From: Exiguobacterium sp. s193 | Lineage (GTDB): Bacteria > Bacillota > Bacilli > Exiguobacteriales > Exiguobacteriaceae | Assembly (NCBI RefSeq): GCF_018618755.1 | Contig: NZ_JACSMR010000001.1 | Location: 186,001 to 250,000 of the forward strand | DNA: 64,000 bases | Direction of reading: 5' to 3' | In this document: positions 21,386 to 29,934 of the stretch, piece by piece | How the letters are laid out: each line of letters begins with the position of its first letter | Numbering within the stretch: position 1 is the stretch's first letter | Made by a program: the position numbers and the translations under genes | Notes under the pieces: generated by a model | What the model was told of the DNA's origin: nothing | The model's database searches: none | The model's input: the letters and a program-made list of their open reading frames with translations, nothing else

Positions 21386-21871
21386 TTACTTCTCTTCCCT
21401 TACAGAAAGACTTTCGATTTCAATCACACACTCAACTTCCGTCTGTGACTCGATCTCCATCGGCGTCACTAGATCTTTAAGGCGCGACGTATCTAGTAGA
21501 TCCCGATAGATCTCGATGGTCACGCCCTCATGGAAGGTCACGGATACTTCTCCATCTCCCACTTCTATCATATCAATCGCAGCTTCGATGATATTCGCTA
21601 TTCGTGCGTCATCAACCTGCTTTGGCTTCTCGATTACATCATATTCGACAGTCAAACCTGTCCAATCCGCCCGTTGCAGTGCGAGCGCTGTTTTCGGTAG
21701 TTCAATCAACGTTAGGCGTCCTTCTCGTGACGCTTGCTCGCGATAGACTGAACAAATCGACTCAACCGCTGCCTCGTCACCCATCGCGCTGTACGAACGA
21801 ACGAGTTGTAACCGATTCAACCATTCGTGACGAAGTGTCTTTAAAAGATCAAGTACCTGTTCATCCTTCAT
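21386..21871 (-). CDS. Spo0B-like phosphotransferase
   Basis: Related to Spo0B, the histidine phosphotransferase that passes phosphate from Spo0F to Spo0A in sporulating bacilli. The 161 residues begin with the alpha-hairpin segment LLKTLRHEWLNRLQLVRSY, whose H15 is the probable phospho-accepting histidine, followed by a short C-terminal ATPase-like domain without a clear ATP site. The ATG at 21871 has a strong AGGAGGG; the frame stays open further upstream without support. The position between rpmA and obg is the spo0B locus of Bacillus. No other sporulation gene is seen here, so its role is unclear. Confidence 0.75.
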   Translation of the reverse strand: MKDEQVLDLLKTLRHEWLNRLQLVRSYSAMGDEAAVESICSVYREQASREGRLTLIELPKTALALQRADWTGLTVEYDVIEKPKQVDDARIANIIEAAIDMIEVGDGEVSVTFHEGVTIEIYRDLLDTSRLKDLVTPMEIESQTEVECVIEIESLSVREEK

Positions 21872-21887
21872 CGGTCGTTCCCTCCTA

Positions 21888-21932
21888 AAAAAAACAGACC
21901 CTAACCCCCGAAAGTGGCTAGAGTCTGCTTCA
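21888..21932 (-). terminator. Terminator between rpmA and the spo0B-like gene
   Basis: The minus-strand stem GCAGACTCTAGCC / GGTTAGGGTCTG is followed by TTTTTTTT, overlapping the leader of the spo0B-like gene. It should reduce readthrough from the ribosomal protein genes. Confidence 0.75.
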
Positions 21933-21940
21933 TCGATCAC

Positions 21941-22219
21941 TTATGCTGGGTAAACGCTGACTTGTTTTTTGTCGCGTCCAAGACGTTCGAAACGAACGAC
22001 ACCAGTTGCAGTTGCGAAAAGTGTATCATCGCCACCACGTCCGACGTTCATACCTGGGTGAATCTTCGTACCGCGTTGGCGGTAGAGGATTGAACCAGCA
22101 GAAACAGTTTGACCGTCTGCACGTTTCGCCCCAAGGCGTTTCGATTGAGAGTCACGACCGTTCTTTGTCGAACCTACCCCTTTTTTCGATGCGAAGAACT
22201 GAAGATTAAGTTTCAACAT
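21941..22219 (-). CDS. rpmA: 50S ribosomal protein L27 (with cleavable N-terminus)
   Basis: L27 reaches the peptidyl transferase centre. The 92 residues start [21 protein letters not shown]; the Firmicute-type N-terminal extension MLKLNLQFF is removed by the Prp protease encoded just upstream (known from Staphylococcus aureus). The body [17 protein letters not shown] and [17 protein letters not shown] is typical. Confidence 0.97.
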   Translation of the reverse strand: MLKLNLQFFASKKGVGSTKNGRDSQSKRLGAKRADGQTVSAGSILYRQRGTKIHPGMNVGRGGDDTLFATATGVVRFERLGRDKKQVSVYPA

Positions 22220-22233
22220 GTGGAATCCACCTC

Positions 22234-22572
22234 CTATATTTGTTCAAGTTGGATATAATCACCGTAACTTTCAGCGATGGTTCCGAGTTGGACCAATGTC
22301 GCCTCCAGTAACAATTGGGTGCGTTCACTGACATCCGGTGCTAAGTCAGCGTACGGTTCTACATAAAAGTAGCCACCTTCTTGTTGTTCTGCCATTTCAA
22401 GGAGCAGGACCTGCCCGAGTAGTGATTCGATCGCATTGTATGCGCCGAAAATCACGCTTGATGTACCGGCACAGACTAAATCTAAACCAGGCTCAGCAAA
22501 CTCGGCATGTCCTGTCACTTCGATGGAGCGGATTAACTCCGCTTCATCTCGTCGAATCTTAACACGTATCAT
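22234..22572 (-). CDS. prp: Ribosomal-processing cysteine protease Prp
   Basis: Cleaves the N-terminal extension of L27. The 112 residues have the catalytic pair H22 (VTGHAEFA) and C34 (LVCAGTSSV) at the same positions as described for the S. aureus enzyme (YsxB family). It sits between rplU and rpmA, next to its substrate gene, in the conserved rplU-prp-rpmA order. Confidence 0.95.
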   Translation of the reverse strand: MIRVKIRRDEAELIRSIEVTGHAEFAEPGLDLVCAGTSSVIFGAYNAIESLLGQVLLLEMAEQQEGGYFYVEPYADLAPDVSERTQLLLEATLVQLGTIAESYGDYIQLEQI

Positions 22573-22575
22573 GGC

Positions 22576-22884
22576 TTACGCTTCGATTTTCTCGATGCGG
22601 ACCTTCGTGTAAGGTTGACGGTGACCTTGCTTACGACGGTAGTTCTTTTTAGCTTTCATTTTGAAGACTGTGATCTTTTTCGCGCGAGCGTGTTTGATGA
22701 CCGTTGCTACGACCTTCGCACCTTCTACGAGTGGAGCGCCGACTTTAACATCGTCACCACCAAGGATCAAGACTTCGCCGAATTCTACTGTGCTGTCGAC
22801 GTCTGCGTTTAATTTCTCAACGTAGATCTCTTGGCCAGCTTCGACTTTAACTTGTTTACCACCAGTTTTAATAATTGCGTACAT
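22576..22884 (-). CDS. rplU: 50S ribosomal protein L21
   Basis: Binds 23S rRNA. The 102 residues begin [18 protein letters not shown] and end with the [14 protein letters not shown] motif of L21. The ATG at 22884 is placed after AGGAGGTG; an in-frame GTG three codons earlier lies inside that ribosome binding site and is rejected. First gene of rplU-prp-rpmA. Confidence 0.97.
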   Translation of the reverse strand: MYAIIKTGGKQVKVEAGQEIYVEKLNADVDSTVEFGEVLILGGDDVKVGAPLVEGAKVVATVIKHARAKKITVFKMKAKKNYRRKQGHRQPYTKVRIEKIEA

Positions 22885-22889
22885 TACGT

Positions 22890-22990
22890 GCACCTCCTCT
22901 TAGGAACTCAGACTCGCCATCACGGGCAGCGGATGCTTTAAAACCCGGTCTGTGCGGTTGTAGTCATTTGGGTGCTTCCAAACGAACTAA
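22890..22990 (-). promoter_or_regulatory. Leader of rplU, candidate L21 autoregulatory leader
   Basis: About 100 nt of non-coding leader lie between the promoter and rplU. It contains several short complementary stretches (for example CACCCAAATG...GACTACAACCGCACAG and a GCATCCGCTGCCCG stem), in the place where Firmicutes have the L21 leader RNA element. Structure was judged by eye only. Confidence 0.5.
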
Positions 22991-22998
22991 CGTTATTC

Positions 22999-23028
22999 AG
23001 AATACCAAACGAAGTTGACTATTGTCAA
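22999..23028 (-). promoter_or_regulatory. rplU operon promoter
   Basis: TTGACA (23023-23028), 18-nt spacer and TATTCT (22999-23004) on the minus strand, right after the rng stop. TTGACA is a perfect -35 box. Confidence 0.7.
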
Positions 23029-23036
23029 TAACGTTC

Positions 23037-24383
23037 TTACTGTTTTTGCTGACGATCGACAAATTCTTCACATTCCTGCTTTGTTCCCGTAAATAAGATG
23101 CCGGTTTCACCTTCGACGATTAACACGTCAAGCGGGCAGTCTTGTTCGAATAACGGACTTAATGATTCGCGCGGCGCCCGGACGACGGCTGCTTCCGCAT
23201 GGGTCGCGATTGTTATCAGTTGTGGTTCGAGCTGCCGGTGAATCGCGATCCGCGACGGTTTCCCTTGTGCAACGGACCGTTCGAGTAACGATTTCCCGTG
23301 CCGTTGCCGCGTCAATTCGCAAAGCCCCATCTTCGTAAACCCATACACTTCGATTTGTTTCGTTTCTTGGGCGGCGCGCTCCTTGAGCAGTTGTGTCACA
23401 CGCGTCTGCCCTTTACTTGAACCACGCAGGAAGTCGACGGCAATCATACCGCTGATATTGCGTAACCGTAATTGGCGCATGATTTCAAGCGCTGCCGCTT
23501 CATTGATTTGATCAAATGTCCGTTTTTGGTCTTTGACGGATACCATCTTTCCACTATTGACGTCAATCACTGTCATCGTCTCGACTTCTTCAATCAATAA
23601 ATAGGCGCCGCCATCGAGCCAAACGACTTTTTCGAGCGCTTTTTCGATCACTTGGTCGACATGCTCCATCTCCGGAAGTCGTCCTTTCAGTACAGGACGG
23701 TCGACGCTTAATCCGAGTTGCTCGAGCCGTTCCTTTTCCGTCCTGCTCGTCACGCGCGCTTCTGCGACGAACGGGAGCCGTTTTGCTTCTTGGATGACTA
23801 AAGCTTCATCTTGCTCTAACGTGTCCTGTTGTAACATCTTTTCATGACGGGTCCGCAATTGAAACAGTTCTTTTTCAAGCACGCTGCCTTCTGCTTGCGA
23901 GGCTTCCGTCCGATATAGGATACCTTCCGTCTCCTCGGTCTGAATCAGTTCTGCGAGCTGACGTTGCGTGACGAGATCGAGTTTCCGGCTAAAGCGGACA
24001 CGCCGCCCGTACGGGAAGTAGACGAGATAACGTCCGCCGTATGTGATGTTTTGTGTGACTTTATGCTGTTTTGGTGACGTGCCTTCCTTGACGACCTGCA
24101 CGAGGATGGTCTGACCGACTTGGACAGCTTGACCGATTGTCGGAACATCCGGGTAACGGCGTAACGTTTCCAGTGTTTCGTTGACCGGTAAGTAAAGCGG
24201 CGTCCCATCAGTCGCAATCAAAAAGGCAGCCTCAAGCGTCGGATGCAGCCGGTCCACCTTGGCGTACAGCAAGGTACCGACCCGAATCTCGTCACGCATC
24301 CGTTCATGATACTCGACGACCCGTCCGCCTTCGACTAACGCAACACGCTCGAGCGACGGGGTTTGTTCACTAATCCATTTCAT
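23037..24383 (-). CDS. rng: Ribonuclease E/G family protein
   Basis: Endoribonuclease of the RNase E/G family, for rRNA and mRNA processing. The 448 residues have an N-terminal S1-like domain (IRVGTLLYAKVDRLHPTLEAAFL) and the catalytic core with the metal-binding aspartates in MTVIDVNSGK and MIAVDFLR. The ATG at 24383 follows GGAGGAATT and is preferred over an upstream in-frame start. It lies between minD and rplU, where B. subtilis has spoIVFA-spoIVFB; B. subtilis itself lacks this enzyme. Confidence 0.93.
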   Translation of the reverse strand: MKWISEQTPSLERVALVEGGRVVEYHERMRDEIRVGTLLYAKVDRLHPTLEAAFLIATDGTPLYLPVNETLETLRRYPDVPTIGQAVQVGQTILVQVVKEGTSPKQHKVTQNITYGGRYLVYFPYGRRVRFSRKLDLVTQRQLAELIQTEETEGILYRTEASQAEGSVLEKELFQLRTRHEKMLQQDTLEQDEALVIQEAKRLPFVAEARVTSRTEKERLEQLGLSVDRPVLKGRLPEMEHVDQVIEKALEKVVWLDGGAYLLIEEVETMTVIDVNSGKMVSVKDQKRTFDQINEAAALEIMRQLRLRNISGMIAVDFLRGSSKGQTRVTQLLKERAAQETKQIEVYGFTKMGLCELTRQRHGKSLLERSVAQGKPSRIAIHRQLEPQLITIATHAEAAVVRAPRESLSPLFEQDCPLDVLIVEGETGILFTGTKQECEEFVDRQQKQ

Positions 24384-24395
24384 AAGAATTCCTCC

Positions 24396-24438
24396 AAAAA
24401 AAATAGACAAGAAGCACGATGCCCTCTTTGTCTATTTT
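24396..24438 (-). terminator. Terminator after minD
   Basis: The minus-strand stem AATAGACAA / TTGTCTATT is followed by TTTTTTT and ends the mre-min transcript just before the rng ribosome binding site. Confidence 0.8.
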
Positions 24439-24445
24439 CCCAAAC

Positions 24446-25294
24446 TTATTTCATACCAAGCATTTTTTTCAACTTCACGAGGAATCCTTTTTGCGGTTGT
24501 TCGTTCAAGTCGAGCAACGGAACAGACTCCCCAAGAATCCGGCGCGTGATGTTTCGGTACCCGAGTCCGGCACGATTGTCCGGATTCATCGTCACCGGAA
24601 CACCACGGTGTGACGCCGCGATGACTTCTTCATCATCGACAATCAAGCCAAGCAGGTCGATCGACAAGATGCGCATGATTTCATCGATATCCAGCATGTC
24701 GCCTGAAGCCATCATGTGCGAACGGACACGGTTGATGACGAGACGCGGGACGATTTCACGATCCGACCGTTCAAGCATTCCGATGATACGGTCTGCATCT
24801 TGAACAGCTGCTTTTTCGGGTGTCGTGACGATGACAGCTTCATCTGCCCCGGCAATCGCATTCATGAACCCTTGCTCGATTCCGGCAGGACAATCAATGA
24901 GGACGAATTCATAGTCCAGTTTCAACGTATCAATGATCGCTTTTACCTGTTCCGGTGTGACGGACGATTTGTCCTTAGACTGGGCAGCAGGCAACAGATA
25001 CATCTCTTCAAAACGTTTATCCCGAACGAGTGCCTGATGCAATTTACATTGCCCCGTCACGACGTCGACGATGTTGTAGATACTCCGGTTATCGAGACCG
25101 AGAACGATATCGAGGTTGCGTAACCCGATGTCCGTATCGACGAGACAAACCGAGTGTCCCATCAACGCGAGCGCAGTCCCGATATTCGCAGTCGTCGTCG
25201 TTTTCCCGACGCCACCTTTACCAGACGTGACGACAATCGCCCGTCCGACATTCGTTTTGGCATCTTTATGTACCTGTTCTTTCACTTGTTCCAT
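24446..25294 (-). CDS. minD: Septum site-determining ATPase MinD
   Basis: Membrane-binding ParA-type ATPase that positions MinC to block polar division. The 282 residues have the deviant Walker A KGGVGKTT near the N-terminus, an LVDTDIGLRNLD switch region and the C-terminal amphipathic membrane-targeting helix (LVKLKKMLGMK). The ATG at 25294 has AAAGAGG at 9 nt; a GTG three codons earlier overlaps the minC stop and lies on the ribosome binding site. The 15-residue tail before GRAIVVTSGKGG is longer than usual. Confidence 0.95.
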   Translation of the reverse strand: MEQVKEQVHKDAKTNVGRAIVVTSGKGGVGKTTTTANIGTALALMGHSVCLVDTDIGLRNLDIVLGLDNRSIYNIVDVVTGQCKLHQALVRDKRFEEMYLLPAAQSKDKSSVTPEQVKAIIDTLKLDYEFVLIDCPAGIEQGFMNAIAGADEAVIVTTPEKAAVQDADRIIGMLERSDREIVPRLVINRVRSHMMASGDMLDIDEIMRILSIDLLGLIVDDEEVIAASHRGVPVTMNPDNRAGLGYRNITRRILGESVPLLDLNEQPQKGFLVKLKKMLGMK

Positions 25295-25299
25295 GTCTG

Positions 25300-25974
25300 T
25301 CACCCTCTTTCACTATCGATCGCAAACTGATCCATCCGCGCAAGCGGAACGGTTTGAAGACGAGAAAATTCGATTCCCGCTTCCCCTATAAAAGCACAAC
25401 CCATTTCTAATGCCGGTACTGGTGCATCATCTGGTTCATCGTGAACGATATCCGAAATCGAAATCCATTTCGGCTCTAACACACTTGCCGCGATGACCGC
25501 TTCGTCATTCCCGCCTTTTCCGGCATGGACGGTTCCGCGCAACGCACCAAGACAATAAATACTGCCTGTCGCATGGACGACGGCACCCGGATTGATATCG
25601 CCGATGACGACGATTGATCCTTCGATATCGAGGACTTGCCCACTGCGGGCCGTTCCGCCGAAATAATGAAACGTCCGCTCCCCGTATAATGCTTTTGCCT
25701 CGTCTTTCGTCAGGCATTCACTATCGTAACCATTAAACGAAAACGAGTCATGTCGCGCGACAATCGACTCAACCGCTGTCACGACACCTTCGTCGACGTA
25801 ACGTCGTCCGAAAAAGAACGTAATCGGTACGGCGCGTCCGTTCTCGACGGATTTATCGGCAAGCGTCAATTCTAGGTCGTCAAGAAATTCATCCACACTG
25901 CACCGTTCGTTTACATAAACGGCAAGGCCACCACGATGACCTTTCATCGTTACATAACGCTTACGTTCAATCAT
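25300..25974 (-). CDS. minC: Septum site-determining protein MinC
   Basis: FtsZ assembly inhibitor, brought to the membrane by MinD. The 224 residues have an N-terminal FtsZ-binding domain and a C-terminal beta-helix rich in glycine (SGQVLDIEGSIVVIGDI, NPGAVVHATGSIYCLG, ALRGTVHAG). Located between mreD and minD. Confidence 0.94.
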   Translation of the reverse strand: MIERKRYVTMKGHRGGLAVYVNERCSVDEFLDDLELTLADKSVENGRAVPITFFFGRRYVDEGVVTAVESIVARHDSFSFNGYDSECLTKDEAKALYGERTFHYFGGTARSGQVLDIEGSIVVIGDINPGAVVHATGSIYCLGALRGTVHAGKGGNDEAVIAASVLEPKWISISDIVHDEPDDAPVPALEMGCAFIGEAGIEFSRLQTVPLARMDQFAIDSERG

Positions 25975-25977
25975 GAC

Positions 25978-26481
25978 TCATCCTCTTTTCTCGTCAAGTG
26001 TAGACTGCACGAGCCGGGTCATCGGATAATATAAAACAATGATCCCAATCAGCTGTGCAATGAGACTCTTCGGAATGATTTGTGTCGTCAGTTCTTTAAA
26101 AGCAACATCGACACCTAAGACCGAGGCCGTAAAGAAATAAATATCAAATTCGAACAATAGGGCACTGAACGTAAATGTGACGATAATCGTCAATACGTTC
26201 TCCTTTACATATTTTAGCACGAAGCTACTAAAAAGCGGAATGGCAGATAACGCAAATAAGTAAATACCGATGATATCGGAATACACGAAATCGTATAGGA
26301 GACCAAATACTAAACCAAACCCAAGTGCCTGTTCGATTTTTCCGTACCGTCCGAGGAACATCAAGGCGATCAATGTCAGGTGAACCGCATACGGGGAACC
26401 GTCACCGAGCGGACCCGCAAAAACGGTTCCTTCTAAGATAAAAAGAAGGAACACGGCGAAAAACAACTTGACGTTATTCAC
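25978..26481 (-). CDS. mreD: Rod shape-determining protein MreD
   Basis: Integral membrane part of the rod complex that links MreB to wall synthesis. The 167 residues have about five membrane helices, starting with VKLFFAVFLLFILEGTVFA. The start is GTG at 26481, with GGAGGGG at good spacing, and it overlaps the mreC stop by 8 nt. The upstream in-frame ATG lies inside mreC and has no such site. Confidence 0.9.
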   Translation of the reverse strand: MNNVKLFFAVFLLFILEGTVFAGPLGDGSPYAVHLTLIALMFLGRYGKIEQALGFGLVFGLLYDFVYSDIIGIYLFALSAIPLFSSFVLKYVKENVLTIIVTFTFSALLFEFDIYFFTASVLGVDVAFKELTTQIIPKSLIAQLIGIIVLYYPMTRLVQSTLDEKRG

Positions 26482-27358
26482 GAGTGTCCCCTCCCTTATC
26501 GGTCTCAGCGAAAGGTTCCTTCGCTTCCCGTTCAATCACGAAAACGTGTCCGAACTGTTCGAAGTCTGCTGCCGGTTTGACGTATGCAATTTTCGAGGCA
26601 CCGTACCGATCCGACTTAACCTTCTCAATCTTACCAATGACGACGCCACTCGGATACTTCCCGCCCAGTCCGGATGTCGCGACATCCTGTCCTTTTTTCA
26701 ACTTCGCATCGTTCGGAATTTTCGTGAATTTCAACAAATTCGTTTCTTCGTCGAATCCTTCAATCGTTCCGAAAACACCTTTGCCTTTCGTATCGTCGGC
26801 AACAGCTGACACATTGTTCGTCCTGCTCGTATCCGACAGAAGTTGGACAAGCGATGTATACGCACTCGTCTGAATGACACGCCCAATTAATCCATCTGCC
26901 GTCACGACGGCCATATCGGGTTTGACACCCTTTTGTTCACCGATGTTGACCGTAACGAAGCGTTGCCATTCGGATGGTGTGCGCCCTATCATCTCAGCCG
27001 GAAGTAACGTATAGTCACGAATCGAACCATTCAAGTCGAGCATATCCTTCAATTCTTTATTCTCACGTTCTAAATCACGGACTTTGACGGAAGTTTCCGC
27101 GTAGTCGTTCAAACGCGATTTTAAATACTCATTTTCCTTATACACGTCACGCACTTCTGTAATCGAAGTGACCGTATCATCAATCCAGCCAATCGGTGTC
27201 GCGAAAAGACGTTGACCGACCCCGACAGTATCACGGACAAAACTTTGATACCAGTGGGATTGATTACGTCCTTGCAACGAAATACCGATCAATATCACCA
27301 AAAGGAGAAAACTAAGGAGTGTGATGAGCAGTTTTCGATTATTTAAAAATCGCTTCAT
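26474..27358 (-). CDS. mreC: Rod shape-determining protein MreC
   Basis: Bitopic membrane protein of the elongasome. The 294 residues have one N-terminal helix (LLITLLSFLLLVILIGISL), a coiled coil at about 70-110 (YKENEYLKSRLNDYAET), and a C-terminal double beta-barrel (VNIGEQKGVKPDMAVVTADGLIGRV). It follows mreB by 14 nt. Confidence 0.95.
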   Translation of the reverse strand: MKRFLNNRKLLITLLSFLLLVILIGISLQGRNQSHWYQSFVRDTVGVGQRLFATPIGWIDDTVTSITEVRDVYKENEYLKSRLNDYAETSVKVRDLERENKELKDMLDLNGSIRDYTLLPAEMIGRTPSEWQRFVTVNIGEQKGVKPDMAVVTADGLIGRVIQTSAYTSLVQLLSDTSRTNNVSAVADDTKGKGVFGTIEGFDEETNLLKFTKIPNDAKLKKGQDVATSGLGGKYPSGVVIGKIEKVKSDRYGASKIAYVKPAADFEQFGHVFVIEREAKEPFAETDKGGDTRE

Positions 27359-27372
27359 CGCTCATCCCGTCC

Positions 27373-28407
27373 TTATCTTTTTTGTGAGATGCCTGATCTA
27401 GAACGAAGGACAGGCATCATCTCAAGTGATTTTCCTGTACCGATTGCGACACAATCCAGTGGCTCTTCAGCAACAAGCGTCAAGATACGCGTTTCGTCTT
27501 CGATGACAGCATCCAGATTTTTAAGCAACGCACCGCCACCCGTTAAAACGATTCCGCGGTCCATGACGTCAGCTGAAAGTTCCGGTGGTGTCTGCTCAAG
27601 CGTATGCTTGACACCTGCTAAAATCGCATCGACCGTATCCGATAACGCATCGCAAATTTCCGCACTCGTCACTTCGATTTGTTTCGGAAGACCGGTTACG
27701 AGGTCGCGGCCACGGATTTCCATCGTTTCGTTTTCCGACTCCTCGTCAATCCGTGCATAACCAATCGTCATCTTGAGTGTTTCAGCCGTCCGTTCACCGA
27801 TCATCAAGTTATATTTTGATTTGATGTAACGAATGATCGACTCATCCATTTCATCTCCACCGACACGAATCGATTGACTTGTCACGATCCCGCCAAGTGA
27901 GATGACTGCGACTTCCGTCGTACCACCACCGATATCGACGACCATCGATCCCGTTGGTTCAGATACTGGAAGACCGGCACCGATTGCTGCTGCGAACGGT
28001 TCTTCGATCGTGTAGGCTTCCCGTGCGCCGGCAAGTTTTGCTGCATCTTCAACGGCACGTTTTTCGACTGACGTGATGCCGCTTGGCACACAAATCATGA
28101 CGTTCGTCTTCGAAGAGAACAATCCTTTTTTCTTTGTTGCTTGATCCATGAAGTACTTGATCATCGTTGCTGTTGTTTCATAATCGGCAATTACGCCGTC
28201 TTTCATCGGCCGTCGTGCCGTCACGTTGCCCGGTGTCCGTCCAATCATGTTTTTTGCTGCGTTCCCGACTGCTTCAATCTTACCTGTATCGGTACGGAAA
28301 GCGACAACAGAAGGTTCGCGTACAACGATTCCTTGCCCCTTCACATAAACGAGTGTGTTTGCCGTACCTAAGTCAATGCCGATTTCACGGCTAAATGATC
28401 CAAACAT
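27373..28407 (-). CDS. mreB: Cell shape-determining actin-like protein MreB
   Basis: Actin homologue that forms membrane filaments guiding lateral wall synthesis. The 344 residues have the phosphate-1 motif [18 protein letters not shown], the phosphate-2 motif [18 protein letters not shown] and the adenosine motif [14 protein letters not shown]. First gene of mreB-mreC-mreD-minC-minD, after a promoter with TATAAT. Confidence 0.97.
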   Translation of the reverse strand: MFGSFSREIGIDLGTANTLVYVKGQGIVVREPSVVAFRTDTGKIEAVGNAAKNMIGRTPGNVTARRPMKDGVIADYETTATMIKYFMDQATKKKGLFSSKTNVMICVPSGITSVEKRAVEDAAKLAGAREAYTIEEPFAAAIGAGLPVSEPTGSMVVDIGGGTTEVAVISLGGIVTSQSIRVGGDEMDESIIRYIKSKYNLMIGERTAETLKMTIGYARIDEESENETMEIRGRDLVTGLPKQIEVTSAEICDALSDTVDAILAGVKHTLEQTPPELSADVMDRGIVLTGGGALLKNLDAVIEDETRILTLVAEEPLDCVAIGTGKSLEMMPVLRSRSGISQKR

Positions 28408-28445
28408 TATTCAAAAAACCCCTCTCTGAAAATACAACTTCACTA

Positions 28446-28474
28446 ATTATAACGGAAAAGCACTCCTAAAAAAG
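28446..28474 (-). promoter_or_regulatory. mreB promoter
   Basis: TATAAT (28446-28451) on the minus strand, 17 nt after a T-rich -35 region (28469-28474). The -35 hexamer is a poor match. Confidence 0.45.
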
Positions 28475-28519
28475 CGCTAAAACGTTACAGCTTGTTTACA
28501 GTTCACCTATTTTTCAAAA

Positions 28520-28566
28520 CATAAAAACGCCTGAGGTCAGGAAGTCCACTTCCCCCTCAGACGTTA
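28520..28566 (-). terminator. Terminator after radC
   Basis: The minus-strand stem ACGTCTGAGG / CCTCAGGCGT is followed by TTTTATG, next to the radC stop. Confidence 0.8.
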
Positions 28567-28569
28567 TTC

Positions 28570-29223
28570 TTACATAAATCCGCGTTGTTTCATACTAATA
28601 AATTGTCCATGACCGATGACGAGGTGATCGATACAACTGATTCCAATCAATCTTCCCGCCTCGACCATCCGTTCCGACACCTCGATATCTTCCCGACTCG
28701 GAGTCGGGTCGCCGGACGGATGATTATGGACGGCGATGAAGCTAGCTGCCGAGCAGCGAATCGCTTCTCGGAAGATGTCGCGTGGGTGGACGATTGACGT
28801 GTTCAATCCTCCGATGAAGAGCGTCTTTTTCGAAATGACCTCATTTTTCGTATTCAAGTACAAACAGATAAAGTGCTCTTGCTGATAGAGGCGCATCTCT
28901 TCAAGCAATAATTCAGCCGCATCTTCCGGTGAACGAACGACCGGTCGAACCCACTTCGGTTCTGTGACGAGCCGACGTCCGAGTTCGAGTCCCGCCATGA
29001 TTTGTAGTGCCTTTGCTTTCCCGACACCGGGTGCTTTCTCGAGTCCGCCGACTCCTGCTGCCTCGAGTTCAATCAGCGATGGGTAAATGTCGAGTAACTC
29101 TTCTGCGACTTCAAGCGGTGAACGATTGCGTGTCCCGCTTCGGACGAGGCATGCCAGCAACTCGACCGTCGTCGCTTGTGCCAATCCTTTTAATTGAATC
29201 ATATCCTTCGGCCATTCGATCAC
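28570..29223 (-). CDS. radC: RadC family protein (JAMM/MPN domain)
   Basis: The biochemical role is not settled; the family is no longer considered a proven DNA repair enzyme. The 217 residues have an N-terminal helix-hairpin-helix region (GLEKAPGVGKAKALQI) and the C-terminal JAMM metal-binding motif HNHPSGDPTPSREDIE. Its place between maf and mreB is conserved in Bacillales. Confidence 0.93.
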   Translation of the reverse strand: MIEWPKDMIQLKGLAQATTVELLACLVRSGTRNRSPLEVAEELLDIYPSLIELEAAGVGGLEKAPGVGKAKALQIMAGLELGRRLVTEPKWVRPVVRSPEDAAELLLEEMRLYQQEHFICLYLNTKNEVISKKTLFIGGLNTSIVHPRDIFREAIRCSAASFIAVHNHPSGDPTPSREDIEVSERMVEAGRLIGISCIDHLVIGHGQFISMKQRGFM

Positions 29224-29249
29224 TGGATCCGACCTCTCTGTATTCAGAT

Positions 29250-29837
29250 TTACGCAAATTCCGGCTTGATCCCAAATGCTTCGAGTCGCTTCGCAATCGG
29301 ATGGATCGGTAATCCGACGACATTGTAGTAGTCCCCTTCAATCGCTTCGACAAATACGCCACCGATGGTCTGAATTCCGTATCCACCGGCTTTGTCGTAC
29401 GGCTCGTCCGTCGCCGTATACCGTTCAATCCACTCACTCGGCAATGATCCGAAACGAACCTTCGTCGCCACGGTGAACGTCTCGCTTTGGTCATCGCGGA
29501 CAATCGTCACCCCCGTCAAGACCGTATGCGTCCGACCCGACAAACGGTTTAACATTGTCCGTGCCGCGTCACGGTCTAACGGTTTTTCAAGAATCAAATC
29601 GTCGATGGCGACGACCGTATCTGCCGCGAGAATCACTTCTCCCGCTCGCGCAACGGCATGTGCTTTTTTCTGCGACAAGTAGGCGACATATTCAGCAGGT
29701 GTCATCGGGTGCGGGGCTTGTTCGACGACATCTGCCGGGCGTACTTCATGGTGGACTCCAATTTGTCGTAATAAGGACGTCCGTCGTGGGGACGCGGAAG
29801 CAAGAATCAAGGGTGGTTGCGTTAGCATTAGTATCAC
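29250..29837 (-). CDS. maf: Nucleoside triphosphate pyrophosphatase Maf
   Basis: House-cleaning pyrophosphatase active on dTTP/UTP or modified nucleotides; it also affects septation in Bacillus. The 195 residues contain LILASASPRR and the AADTVV motif, with the KPLDRDAARTML segment. The frame starts at a GTG (29837); an ATG three codons in is also possible and neither has a strong ribosome binding site. Confidence 0.93.
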   Translation of the reverse strand: MILMLTQPPLILASASPRRTSLLRQIGVHHEVRPADVVEQAPHPMTPAEYVAYLSQKKAHAVARAGEVILAADTVVAIDDLILEKPLDRDAARTMLNRLSGRTHTVLTGVTIVRDDQSETFTVATKVRFGSLPSEWIERYTATDEPYDKAGGYGIQTIGGVFVEAIEGDYYNVVGLPIHPIAKRLEAFGIKPEFA

Positions 29838-29890
29838 GTTCTTTCTGATAAATTTCGAACTGCCTTAATTCAGTCAAGTTTTAGTATAAC

Positions 29891-29934
29891 GAAAAACAAG
29901 CACCACTCCAGTCCGGAGAAGTGCCTGTTTTGCT
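29891..29934 (-). terminator. Terminator of the pilus operon, after pilO
   Basis: The minus-strand stem AACAGGCACTTCTCC / GGAGTGGTGCTTGTT is followed by TTTCG, immediately after the pilO stop. Confidence 0.8.

Noticed and set aside
22885-22893. GTG start three codons before the rplU ATG
   Set aside because: That GTG is part of the AGGAGGTG ribosome binding site and would give a non-standard L21 N-terminus.
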